From RYN-230 sp963834515 (GTDB lineage Bacteria; Actinomycetota; Actinomycetes; Streptosporangiales; Streptosporangiaceae), in contig CAWICB010000004.1 in the NCBI GenBank assembly GCA_963834515.1, positions 124,001 to 188,000 on the forward strand: DNA of 64,000 bases, read 5' to 3'. Each line of letters begins with the position of its first letter. Position 1 is the first letter of the stretch. Below, one piece after another: positions 1-7,927 of this stretch. Made by a program: the position numbers and the translations under genes. A model generated the notes under the pieces. It ran no database searches. It was not told the origin of the DNA and saw only the letters and a list, made by a program, of their open reading frames with translations.

Positions 1-356
1 AAGCTCACCCCGGGATGAGCGGCCAGGAACCTGGCCGTGAGGTCGGTGACCGTGCGCAGTGTCTCGGTGGCCAGGGCCACGCGGCCGCGGGCCAGCCCGG
101 CCGCGTCGTCCAGTTCCTGGCGGCCCTGGTCCAGCTCGCTGAGCGCGGCGTCGACCCGGGCCAGGAACACGGCGCCGAACCGGTTGAGGGCCACCCGGCG
201 GCCGCGCCGCTCGAACAACGGCACACCGAGCTCGGCCTCCAGCCGGGCGATCGAGCGGCTGAGCGCCGGCTGCGCGACCCGGAGCTCCTGGGCGGCCCGG
301 CTGACATGCTCATGCCGGGCCACGGCCTGGAAGTAGCGGAGCTGGAGCAGGTCCAC
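1..356 (-). CDS. LysR-family transcriptional regulator, N-terminal part (cut by window edge)
   Basis: About 118 residues are visible; the rest lies beyond the left edge. Reading leftward from GTG at 356 the protein begins MDLLQLRYFQAVARHEHVS and continues with AAQELRVAQPALSRSIARLE, the classic LysR winged helix-turn-helix (about residues 1-60), then a linker helix and the start of the effector domain (FLAAHPGV). A GGGGAG stretch lies upstream of this GTG. An in-frame ATG at 407 would add 17 residues not typical of the family. It is divergent from the MFS transporter at 467, the usual arrangement when a LysR protein controls its neighbour, so it probably regulates that pump. The effector is unknown. 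Confidence 0.85.
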   Translation of the reverse strand, partial: MDLLQLRYFQAVARHEHVSRAAQELRVAQPALSRSIARLEAELGVPLFERRGRRVALNRFGAVFLARVDAALSELDQGRQELDDAAGLARGRVALATETLRTVTDLTARFLAAHPGVS

Positions 357-466
357 GGCCGGGTCTCCCCGTGTCGCGCCGCTCAGGCCTTCATTCCATG
401 GCGGCATGAAGATATGTGGAGATTGGTCTTGGACAGCATAAGCTGGTCTTCCTGGCGTGGCTGCTA

Positions 467-1914
467 ATGACCAGCGCCAGCCCAGCCCGCCACCGCTCCC
501 CGGGAGCGCTGCGGGCCGTGCTGGTCTTCCTGGCCGTGCAGTCCACGGCGGTGGCCAGCCTCGGCACCCCACTGCTGCCCACCATCCAGCGGGCTGACCA
601 CGTATCGCTGGCCGCGTCGCAGTGGGCGCTCACCATCACGCTGCTGGCCGGGGCGGTGGTCACTCCAGTCATCGGGCGCCTGGGCAACGGGCGGGCCCGC
701 CGTCCGGTGGCCATCGGTGCGGTAGCGGTGATGCTGGCCGGGTGTGTGCTGTCCGCCGTGCCGGCCGGGTTCGCCGTGTTCCTGGCCGGCCGGGCCCTGC
801 AAGGCGCGGGCTTCGGCCTGGTACCGCTGGCCACCGCGGTCGCCCGGGATGATCTGCCCGCTGGCCAGGCCAGGGGAAGCATCACGCTGATCGGCGTCAC
901 CACCGCGGCCGGGACTGGCATCGGCTATCCGCTGGTCGGCCTGCTCGCTCAGTACCTGGGTCCTGGCGCACCGTTCTGGCTGGTGGCCGGCCTCAGCGCG
1001 GTGGCCCTGGCGGCTGCCGTGGCGGTGCTGCCGCCGAGCCCGGCCCGCCCGGCCCGGCTGGACGTGGGCGGCACCGTCCTGCTCGCGCTGGGCATCGCCG
1101 GACTGCTGGTCCTGCTGGCCCAGGGGCCGGTCTGGGGCTGGACCAGCCCGGGCAGCCTGGCTTCGGGCGCGGTGTCGCTGGCCGCGCTGGCCGGCTGGGT
1201 CGTGGCCGCGCTCAACACGCCGCACCCGCTGGTCGACCTGCGGCTGCTGCGGCGCAGGCCGGTGCTGGCGGCCAACGTGACCGCGTTCCTGGTCGCGGTC
1301 GGTTTCTACCCGCTGGGACCACTGGTGGTCCGCTACGTCCAGACGCCGCCCACGGTGGGCTACGGTTTCGGCGCGCCGGTCGTGGTCGCCGGGCTGATGC
1401 TCACCCCGTTCTCGCTGGCCAGCTTCGCCGCCACCCGGGTGGCCCGGCCGCTGGCCCGGCGCGGCTCGGCTGAGCTGGTCGTCACGGGCAGCTGCGTGCT
1501 GCTGATCGCGTCGATGGTCCTGTTCGGCCTGGCCCGCACCGCGTACTGGCAGATCGTGCTGGCCATGGCGCTGGACGGGTTCGGCGTCGGGTGCGTCTAT
1601 GCGGTCAACCCGCTGCAGATCACCAGCGGCGTGCCGGCCCAGGAAACCGCAGCGCGATCAGCTTCTACCAGCTGGCCCGTACGGTTGCCTACGCTCTCGG
1701 CAGCGTACTCAGTGCCACGGTGCTGGCGCTGTCCATCCCGCCCGGTCACCTGTACCCGGACAATGCCGGATACGGCGCGGCCGCGGCGCTGTGCGCCGCA
1801 GTCCGGACCGTGGCCCTGCTGGCCAGTGGCTGGTTCGCCTGGGGCGGCCAGCTGGGACGCCGGAGCCGGGACGTCCAGCGGGCTAATGCCCGGCGGGCGA
1901 CGGCCCGGGGCTGA
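467..1914 (+). pseudogene. MFS drug-efflux-type transporter, interrupted by one frameshift
   Basis: A 14-TM-like major facilitator (DHA family) whose reading frame changes once. The first frame runs from ATG 467 (MTSASPARHRSPGALRAVL; GTG 416 is an alternative) through TM segments with GRLGNGRARRPVAIGAVAV (the loop 2-3 MFS signature region) and FLAGRALQGAGFGLVPLATA to GVPAQET near 1648. The second frame resumes at 1651 with SAISFYQLARTVAYALGSVL and ends at TGA 1912. Restoring one G at 1649-1650 (GGC instead of GC) gives QETGSAISFYQ, a normal family sequence, so this is a one-base deletion and everything else looks intact. It is either a recent inactivation or a sequencing error. Probably regulated by the divergent LysR gene. 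Confidence 0.8.
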
Positions 1915-2386
1915 ACAGCAGCGCAGTGGAGATCGCGGCCAGACCCTCGCCACGGCCGGTCAGCCCGAGACCGTCGGTGGTGGTGCCGGACAGGCTGACC
2001 GGGATGCCGCCCAGCGCCCCGGACAGTACCTTCTCGGCCTCTGCGCGCCGTGGCGCGAGCCGCGGGCGCGGCCCGATTACCTGGACGGCCACGTTCCCGA
2101 TCATGAATCCGGCCCCGGCCACCAGATCCGCGGTGGCGCGCAGCAACGTGGTCCCGGCTGCGCCTGCCCACCGCGGGTCGGCCGTGCCGAAGTTGGCTCC
2201 TAGGTCGCCGAGCCCGGCCGCGGACAGCAGCGCATCACACGCCGCGTGCGCGGCCACGTCACCGTCGCTGTGCCCGCTCAGTCCCTGCTCGCCCGGCCAG
2301 AACAGGCCCGCCAGGTAGAGCGGCCGGCCAGCACCGAACGGATGGACGTCAGTACCAACTCCTACCCGGGGCGGTTCACCGGCCAC
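1883..2386 (-). CDS. ispF: 2-C-methyl-D-erythritol 2,4-cyclodiphosphate synthase
   Basis: IspF converts CDP-ME-2-phosphate to MEcPP with release of CMP in the MEP isoprenoid pathway. The 167-residue product has the metal-binding GTDVHPF near the N-terminus, the GHSDGDVAAHA loop with the third metal His, LGANFGTADPRW (a variant of the FPxTDP region), and the C-terminal TTTDGLGLTGRGEG signature. The chosen GTG at 2386 lies 19 bases after the carD stop; no strong ribosome-binding site is seen. The last 32 bases overlap, antisense, the 3' end of the MFS gene. The usual carD-ispD-ispF order is kept except that ispD is absent. Confidence 0.93.
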   Translation of the reverse strand: MAGEPPRVGVGTDVHPFGAGRPLYLAGLFWPGEQGLSGHSDGDVAAHAACDALLSAAGLGDLGANFGTADPRWAGAAGTTLLRATADLVAGAGFMIGNVAVQVIGPRPRLAPRRAEAEKVLSGALGGIPVSLSGTTTDGLGLTGRGEGLAAISTALLFSPGPSPAGH

Positions 2387-2405
2387 CTGCGTGCCGTGAC
2401 TGCGC

Positions 2406-2888
2406 TCAGGAGGCCAGGATCTCGTCGAGCAGCGCCTCGGCCTTGTCCTCGTTGGTCTTCTCAGCCAGGGCAAGCTCGCTGACCAGGATCTGCCGGGCCT
2501 TGGCGAGCATGCGCTTCTCGCCGGCCGACAGACCACGCTCGCGGTCTCTGCGCCACAGATCGCGGACAACCTCGGCTACCTTGTTCACATCACCCGAGGC
2601 GAGCTTTTCAAGGTTGGCCTTGTACCGCCGTGACCAGTTAGTCGGTTCCTCGGTGTGCGGGGCGCGCAGCACCTCGAACACCCTCTCCAGCCCTTCCTGC
2701 CCGACAACATCCCGCACGCCCACCAGCTCGGCATTGTCCGCCGGCACGCGTACGGTCAGGTCACCCTTGTCGACCTTGAGCACCAGGTACGTCTTATCCT
2801 GGCCCTTGATCGAACGGGTCTCGATCTCCTCGATGCGAGCAGCCCCATGGTGGGGGTAGACGACCGTGTCGCCGACCTTAAAAGTCAT
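2406..2888 (-). CDS. carD: CarD family RNA polymerase-binding transcription regulator
   Basis: CarD binds the RNA polymerase beta lobe through its RID domain and stabilises open promoter complexes, notably at rRNA promoters. The 160-residue product begins MTFKVGDTVVYPHHGAARIE (the Tudor-like RID, residues 1-60, with KTYLVLKVDKGDLTVRVPA) and continues as the helical DNA-binding domain (NWSRRYKANLEKLASGD, RDRERGLSAGEKRMLAKARQ). An upstream ATG at 2897 is in frame, but GGAAGGGG sits 9-10 bases before the ATG at 2888, which also gives the canonical MTFKVGD start. It is followed closely by ispF, as in mycobacteria, where ispD would normally intervene. Confidence 0.96.
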   Translation of the reverse strand: MTFKVGDTVVYPHHGAARIEEIETRSIKGQDKTYLVLKVDKGDLTVRVPADNAELVGVRDVVGQEGLERVFEVLRAPHTEEPTNWSRRYKANLEKLASGDVNKVAEVVRDLWRRDRERGLSAGEKRMLAKARQILVSELALAEKTNEDKAEALLDEILAS

Positions 2889-3272
2889 GTGGCACATACC
2901 CCTTCCGCTAAGGCAATCTTAGCACGACCAACCGGGCACTCGATCTGACGTTAACGATAAACGCGCAGGTCAATACGCCTTTTCTCGGTCTACAAAGCGG
3001 CCTGTGGGGCGTGTCGGCCCGGGGCCTGCCTGCCCGCGGCGCCCGCCGGATACGCAGATTTCCTGGTGATTCCGGCCCGATGACCCACTCGGCACGGTCT
3101 GCACCGTCCAGCCCGCCGGGCCCCCGGACGGCCCCAGACCACCCAGCCATCGCCCTGTGCACCCGCCATGGCACGGCCCGGGCCTGGATGAATCTGGTAT
3201 CCGCGGGGCAGTGCCCGGAACGGCCTGGCAGGCACATACTGGAGAGCAACGAGGCAGCGCACGCCGGAGAAG
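2889..3272. other. Divergent intergenic region between carD and the next gene
   Basis: A 384-bp gap between two divergently read genes. It must hold both promoters. On the minus strand TAAGAT (2921 to 2916) is a plausible -10 element for carD but no good -35 partner is visible. The stretch 2945-2995 is AT-richer than its surroundings. Open frames here are shadows; I see no gene. Confidence 0.5.
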
Positions 3273-4070
3273 ATGCTCGTGAGCAGAGGTGGGGAACCGG
3301 AGCGGGACGACTATGGCCTGCCCCCGGTCAACATCGAGATCCCTGACGATGCCAGGGAACTGGATCGCGATGTTCAGGCGTATCACCGCGAACTGCGCGC
3401 GCTGCGCAGACAGCGGCTGCTCCGGCGGCTCGGCGGCCCGATCGCCAGGGACGGGATGGTGCTGCCCCTGCTGGCCAGCTGCCTGGCGCTGACCCTGCTG
3501 GCCGGGACGCTGCTCACCATGTTCACCACCCGGCGGCCGGACGCCCCGGTCAGCCAGGCCCAGGCCCCGACCACACCGCAGTCGGCCACTCCCGGGGTGG
3601 GCCGGGTCGGCGGCCGGCTGCCGGCCGGCACGGTGCAGGCCGACGGCAAGGCCGTCGCACTGCGGACGGTCCGGGCCGCGGTGCTCGCGCTGATCCCGGC
3701 CGGGTGCCATTGCGGGACCGCGGCCGAGCGGGTCAGTAGCCAGGCCCGCGCGGCCAACGTCCCCGTCTACCTGGTCGCGGTGGGCACCTCGCTGCAGCAG
3801 GTCAAGGCGATCGGCCCGGCGGGGCGCGGCGGCACCGTCCTGCTGGCCACCGACACGGATGGCGCGCTCGGCCGTGTCTACCACCCGTCCGGGCTGACAG
3901 TGGTCCTGGTCAACCCGGCCGGCCTGGTGCGCAGCGTGCAGCGCAACCTCGCGCCCAGCGTCCAGCTGGGCAGCAGCCTGCGCGCGCTCGGCCGCAGCAC
4001 GCCACAGAGCCTGGACCCCCCCGGCCCGGCGTACCTGGCCGCGAATCAGCCCGGGCTGCGCACCGCCTGA
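3273..4070 (+). CDS. Single-pass membrane protein with extracytoplasmic CxC thioredoxin-like domain (unknown function)
   Basis: 265 residues, start ATG 3273 with GGAG five bases upstream. Residues 1-60 are charged and cytoplasmic (PPVNIEIPDDARELDRDVQ, then RRQRLLRRLGG), followed by one hydrophobic segment (VLPLLASCLALTLLAGTLL, about 63-85), a Pro/Thr/Gln linker, and a 150-residue outer domain. That domain contains LALIPAGCHCGTAAERVS followed by VPVYLVAVG, an arrangement that resembles a thioredoxin-fold start, but the motif is CHC rather than CxxC, so redox activity is only a guess. Homologous small proteins are found near lipoproteins and phosphate-regulation genes in actinobacteria. It lies 117 bp before a lipoprotein gene read in the same direction. 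I do not know its function. Confidence 0.7.
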   Translation: MLVSRGGEPERDDYGLPPVNIEIPDDARELDRDVQAYHRELRALRRQRLLRRLGGPIARDGMVLPLLASCLALTLLAGTLLTMFTTRRPDAPVSQAQAPTTPQSATPGVGRVGGRLPAGTVQADGKAVALRTVRAAVLALIPAGCHCGTAAERVSSQARAANVPVYLVAVGTSLQQVKAIGPAGRGGTVLLATDTDGALGRVYHPSGLTVVLVNPAGLVRSVQRNLAPSVQLGSSLRALGRSTPQSLDPPGPAYLAANQPGLRTA

Positions 4071-4187
4071 CCGGCCCGCCACCCCGGCCCGCGCCACGGC
4101 AGGGCCGGCGGCAGCAGCCGGCCCGGATGCCGATACGCTGTCCGGCGTCCCAGGTGTGCCTGACCCGAAATCTGAGGAGAGCAGGTC

Positions 4188-4814
4188 ATGCTGCTCCACG
4201 GCCGTAGCCTCACCGTGCTGCGACGCGCGTGCGCCGTCGCCGCGGTGGCAGCCATCCCCCTGCTCGCCGGGTGCGAAGCTGGGCTGAACGCGCCGGTGCT
4301 GCACTGGCACGCGCCTACCGCCGGGGCGAACCTGTCGATTCCGGCCGCCAGCGGAACCGGCTTCATCGCCATCCGCAACGTGTTCGTCCTCGGCGCACCG
4401 CTGACCTCCTCGCTGCCCGCGGGCAGCTCGGCCAGCGTGTTCCTCGGCCTGGTCAACACCGGGGCACGGGACCGCCTGGTCAGCATCTCGGCGCCGGGCA
4501 CCGCCACCTCGGTCACCATCCCGGCCGGTGGCGTCGCGCTGGAGCGGGACCAGACGGTGCTGCTCACCGGCCCGGAGCCCAAGGTGGTGCTGAACGGCCT
4601 GACCCACACCTTGGCGAACGGCACCGACATCCACCTGGTGCTCCAGTTCCAGAACGCCGGCAGCGGGCGGCTGACCGTGCCCGTCATGCCCAGGGCGACG
4701 GAGTACGCCACCTACTCGCCAGCCCCGTCACCGACGCCGACCGCGACCGTCAAGCGCCGCCACCACGGCACGGCCACGCCCACCACGTCGCCGTCGCCAA
4801 CGACCACGCCGTAA
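4188..4814 (+). CDS. LpqE-like lipoprotein with PCu(A)C/DUF461-type domain
   Basis: 208 residues. GAGGAG precedes ATG 4188. A signal peptide with a lipobox (AIPLLAGC, Cys at about residue 28) predicts a lipid-anchored exported protein. The body (residues 45-165) is a small beta-sandwich type seen in LpqE and in copper-chaperone PCu(A)C relatives: IAIRNVFVLG, VFLGLVNTGARDRLVSIS, and VLNGLTHTLANGTDIHLVL. The usual Met/His copper ligands of PCu(A)C are not obvious, so copper binding is not implied. The tail after residue 170 is Pro/Thr/Ser-rich (PAPSPTPTATV...) as in wall-spanning linkers. It converges on regX3, whose stop is 5 bp away. Confidence 0.8.
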   Translation: MLLHGRSLTVLRRACAVAAVAAIPLLAGCEAGLNAPVLHWHAPTAGANLSIPAASGTGFIAIRNVFVLGAPLTSSLPAGSSASVFLGLVNTGARDRLVSISAPGTATSVTIPAGGVALERDQTVLLTGPEPKVVLNGLTHTLANGTDIHLVLQFQNAGSGRLTVPVMPRATEYATYSPAPSPTPTATVKRRHHGTATPTTSPSPTTTP

Positions 4815-4819
4815 CGGCG

Positions 4820-5506
4820 TTACGTGCCCGGCTCGAACTTGTAGCCCAGCCCGCGCACGGTGATGATGTGCCGCGGGTTGCCCGGGTCGAGTTCGACCTT
4901 GGCCCGCAGCCGCTTGATATGCACATCCAGGGTCTTGGTGTCCCCGACATAGTCGGCGCCCCAGACCCGGTCGATCAGCTGCATCCGGGTCAGCACCCGG
5001 CCCGTGTTCCGCAGCAGCACCTCAAGCAGCTCGAACTCCTTGAGCGGTAGCTGTACCTGGCTGCCACGCACCGTCACCACGTGCCGGTCCACGTCCATCC
5101 GCACCGGCCCGGACTCCAGCGTGGTGATCGCGGCGTCCTCCGGCTCGCCGCGGCGGCGCAGCACCGCGCGCATCCGGGCGACCAGCTCACGGGAGGAGAA
5201 CGGCTTGGTTACGTAGTCGTCCGCGCCCAGCTCCAGGCCGACGACCTTGTCGATCTCGCTGTCCTTGGCGGTCAGCATGATGACCGGCACGTTGGATCGC
5301 TCGCGCAGGGTCCGGCACACCTCGCTGCCCGGCAGCCCGGGCAGCATGAGGTCGAGCAGCACCAGGTCGGCCCCGTCCCGGTCGAACGTGTCGAGTGCGT
5401 CCGGGCCGGTCGGGCACACCGCTACCTCGAAACCCTCCTTGCGGAGCATGTAGGACAGCGCGTCGCTGAACGACTCCTCATCTTCGACAACGAGCACCCG
5501 GGTCAT
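4820..5506 (-). CDS. regX3: OmpR-family response regulator RegX3
   Basis: 228 residues: a receiver domain (1-120) with the acidic pair in VLVVEDEESF, phospho-acceptor Asp in LVLLDLMLPGLPG and Lys in DDYVTKPFSSRELVARMRAV, then a winged-helix DNA-binding domain (135-225) with LKEFELLEVLLRNTGRVLTR and KTLDVHIKRLRAKVE. RegX3 is the phosphate-starvation regulator partnered with SenX3. Its ATG overlaps the senX3 stop by four bases (ATGA), so the two are translationally coupled, with the kinase first. Order and neighbours (gpm, mshA) match mycobacteria. Confidence 0.94.
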   Translation of the reverse strand: MTRVLVVEDEESFSDALSYMLRKEGFEVAVCPTGPDALDTFDRDGADLVLLDLMLPGLPGSEVCRTLRERSNVPVIMLTAKDSEIDKVVGLELGADDYVTKPFSSRELVARMRAVLRRRGEPEDAAITTLESGPVRMDVDRHVVTVRGSQVQLPLKEFELLEVLLRNTGRVLTRMQLIDRVWGADYVGDTKTLDVHIKRLRAKVELDPGNPRHIITVRGLGYKFEPGT

Positions 5507-6651
5507 TTCAGGGCCTCCCTGGCCGATGTCGCTGCGGGTGGCTGGGAACTCCCCGCCGCAGCCCGGGGCCGGCTCGCTACTGGCAACCGCAAGGTGAACG
5601 TGGACCCCTCACCCACCTTGCTCCACACCGTGACTTTGCCGCCGTGCGCCGCCGTCACGTGCTTGACGATAGCCAGGCCCAGCCCGGTACCCCCGGTCGC
5701 CCGGGAGCGCGCCGGGTCGACCCGGTAGAACCGCTCGAAGATCCGCTCCAGGTCCCGCTGCGGGATGCCGATGCCCTGGTCAGCCACGCTGATCTCGGCC
5801 ACGTCATCGGCCACCCGGGTGGTACTGACCACCACCCGGGTCTGCTCCGGGCTGTACGCGACCGCGTTCTCCAGCAGGTTGCGCAGCGCGTTGACCAGCA
5901 GGTCCTCGTCGCCCAGCACGACCAGCCCGGGATCCCCCTTGGCTTCCAGCTCGATGCCGTGCGCGCTCGCCTTCATCCGGCACCGGTCCAGCGCCTCGGC
6001 CACCACGATGGACAGGTCAACCGGGATCGGGTCCGGGATGGGCTCGGCGGCCTGGATCCGGGACAGCGTGATCAGGTCCTGGGCCAGCTTGGTCAGCCGG
6101 GACGCTTCCTGGCGCATCCGGCCCGCGAAGCGGCGCACCGCGTCCGGGTCGTCGGCGGCGTCCTCGACCGTCTCGGCCAGCAGCGCCAGGGCGCCCACCG
6201 GCGTCTTGAGCTCGTGGCTGACGTTGGCCACGAAGTCCCGGCGGACCTCTTCCACCCGGCGGCTCTCGGTCTGGTCCTCGGCCAGCAGCAAGACCAGGCC
6301 ACCGCCGCCCACGGCTGACCCGAGCGGCGCCACCCGGACCGCGAAGCTGGTCGTCCGGCCGCCGAACTTCGTGCCGGCCACCTCGATCTCGCCTTCGCGA
6401 ATCTCGCCGTCCCGGCGTACCTGCCGGGCCAGGGCCAGCAGCTCGCCGACCATCAGCCGGTCACCCTTCACCAGGCCGAACGAGCGGGCGGCGGCACTGG
6501 CCCGGAGCACCCGGTCCTCACTGTCGATGACCACGGCGGATGAGGACAGCACCGAGAGGACGGCCGCGATGCCGGCTGGCAGCCGGGCGGGTGGGCGACG
6601 CGGGGCGGACAGTTCGCCGGGGTGGGCCTTGGCCGCCTTGCGGATCTTCAT
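5503..6651 (-). CDS. senX3: Sensor histidine kinase SenX3, lacking the usual membrane segments
   Basis: 382 residues from ATG 6651. A PAS-like region (about 25-135: AAVLSVLSSSAVVIDSEDRV, then DRLMVGELLALARQ) precedes the dimerisation helix with the phospho-His in RDFVANVSHELKTPVGAL, and the ATPase domain with N box (LRNLLENAVAYS), G1 (VADQGIGIP), F box (IFERFYRVD) and G2 (GGTGLGLAIVKHV). Mycobacterial SenX3 begins with two short transmembrane helices; here the N-terminus MKIRKAAKAHPGELSAPRR is basic and no hydrophobic helix is seen in it or in the 90 bases upstream. It may be soluble or start further upstream after an unseen change. Coupled to regX3 by ATGA. Confidence 0.9.
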   Translation of the reverse strand: MKIRKAAKAHPGELSAPRRPPARLPAGIAAVLSVLSSSAVVIDSEDRVLRASAAARSFGLVKGDRLMVGELLALARQVRRDGEIREGEIEVAGTKFGGRTTSFAVRVAPLGSAVGGGGLVLLLAEDQTESRRVEEVRRDFVANVSHELKTPVGALALLAETVEDAADDPDAVRRFAGRMRQEASRLTKLAQDLITLSRIQAAEPIPDPIPVDLSIVVAEALDRCRMKASAHGIELEAKGDPGLVVLGDEDLLVNALRNLLENAVAYSPEQTRVVVSTTRVADDVAEISVADQGIGIPQRDLERIFERFYRVDPARSRATGGTGLGLAIVKHVTAAHGGKVTVWSKVGEGSTFTLRLPVASRPRAAAGSSQPPAATSAREALK

Positions 6652-6827
6652 GCTGCGGAGACTACTGTCATGATCACCGCTGCCTGCACGCACACATCTC
6701 GATGGTAAGCGGCAGCGGCCAGGATCGCCCCGGCCGGTCGGCACGCCGCTGCCGTGTTCCCGATCAATTCACACAGCGGCTGGGCCCTGGACATGCTGGA
6801 TTAAACCGGCATACAGCCGCACACCGG

Positions 6828-7571
6828 TCAGCGGCCCTGGTTGGCCACGGCCGCGGCCGCAGCTACCGCGGCGGCCGGGTCGAGGTACCGGCCGCCCGGC
6901 ACCTTGGGCCGGTAGTCCGCGCCGAGCTCATAGACGAGCGGGATGCCGGTCGGGATGTTCAGCCCGGAGATCTCGTCGTCGGAGATGCCGTCCAGATGCT
7001 TGACCAGGGCGCGCAGCGAGTTGCCGTGCGCCACGACCAGCACGGTGCGGTCCGCGGCCAGATCAGTCACGATCGCGTCCTGCCAGTACGGCAGCATCCG
7101 GTCCAGTACGTCCTTGAGGCACTCGGTGCGCGGCAGCAGGTCGGGCGGCAGCAGCGCGTAGCGCGGGTCGCCCGCCTGCGAGTACTGGTCATCATCCGGC
7201 AGCGGTGGGGGCGGCACGTCGTAGGACCGGCGCCACAGCATGAACTGCTCGTCACCGAACTCCTGGCGGGTCTGGGCCTTGTTCTTGCCCTGCAGAGCCC
7301 CGTAGTGCCGTTCGTTCAGCCGCCAGGACCGGCGGACCGGCAGCCAGAGCAGCCCGGCCGCCTCCAGCGCCAGGTGGGCGGTCTGGATGGCCCGGGTCAG
7401 CACCGAGGTGTGCAGCACGTCGGGCCGCAGGCCGGAGTCGCGGAGCAGTTCGCCGCCGGTCACCGCCTCGGCTGCGCCCCGCTCGGACAGCCCCACGTCC
7501 ACCCACCCGGTGAACCGGCCCTCCGCGTTCCACGTGCTTTCCCCATGCCGCAACAGCACCAGCGTCGCCAT
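6828..7571 (-). CDS. gpmA: 2,3-bisphosphoglycerate-dependent phosphoglycerate mutase
   Basis: Interconverts 3- and 2-phosphoglycerate in glycolysis. 247 residues with the phospho-His motif LVLLRHGESTWN at the N-terminus, FTGWVDVGLSERG, LNERHYGALQGKNKAQT (the catalytic Glu region), and the second His in VLVVAHGNSLRALVKHL. The length and motifs fit dPGM. The Ala-rich C-terminal tail (DPAAAVAAAAAV) is unusual but harmless-looking. It sits between senX3 and mshA as in Mycobacterium. Confidence 0.95.
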   Translation of the reverse strand: MATLVLLRHGESTWNAEGRFTGWVDVGLSERGAAEAVTGGELLRDSGLRPDVLHTSVLTRAIQTAHLALEAAGLLWLPVRRSWRLNERHYGALQGKNKAQTRQEFGDEQFMLWRRSYDVPPPPLPDDDQYSQAGDPRYALLPPDLLPRTECLKDVLDRMLPYWQDAIVTDLAADRTVLVVAHGNSLRALVKHLDGISDDEISGLNIPTGIPLVYELGADYRPKVPGGRYLDPAAAVAAAAAVANQGR

Positions 7572-7657
7572 GACCCGAGCTTATCGGGGCAGCGGGGAAA
7601 GCGCGGCGCCGAGACGGGCCGGCTTGTGCGGGGTGAGTCTGCGGTGCCGGGGCGGGG

Positions 7658-7727
7658 CGGGTCATGGCGGGCGGATCATGCCGGGCGGATCATGCCGGGC
7701 GGATCATGCCGGGCGGGTCATGCCGGG
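7658..7727 (+). repeat. 14-bp tandem repeat, five copies
   Basis: The unit CGGATCATGCCGGG occurs at 7672, 7686 and 7700, with variants CGGGTCATGGCGGG at 7658 and CGGGTCATGCCGGG at 7714. Each unit carries an ATG. It lies in the gap between the divergent gpm and mshA genes and is directly followed by a dispersed GC-rich repeat. Confidence 0.9.
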
Positions 7728-7733
7728 CGGGGC

Positions 7734-7880
7734 CGCGGCGCCGAGGCGGGCGCGGCGCAGCCGTGTGCCCGCCGAGAAGCCGTTCGGCGCGCAGCGGCAA
7801 GCGGGGGTCCAGGGGGTCGCCCCCCCGCACAGATAGAGCGGCGATCGGAGGGCCCGGGGGGCGCCCCCCGACTAGCAGAG
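7734..7880 (+). repeat. Dispersed GC-rich repeat, copy A
   Basis: A roughly 62-bp block (7734-7798, containing GCCGTGTGCCCGCCGAGAAG) followed by a G-run/C-run hairpin module (7803-7827 and again 7849-7870). The same block with two substitutions and one gap occurs on the opposite strand at 57597-57660, again followed by a G-run/C-run hairpin. Intergenic, 5' of mshA. Nothing here looks like a transposase, so this is a small non-autonomous or palindromic element. Confidence 0.85.
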
Positions 7881-7927
7881 CCCCGGGAATCCCCTGCCGC
7901 ATCGCGGGGTTCATCAGTCGGAGGTGC

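Noticed and set aside
2970..4634. 554-residue open frame on the minus strand across 3-4.6 kb
   Set aside because: Antisense to two plus-strand genes with good ribosome-binding sites, a TM anchor and a lipobox; no recognisable domain.
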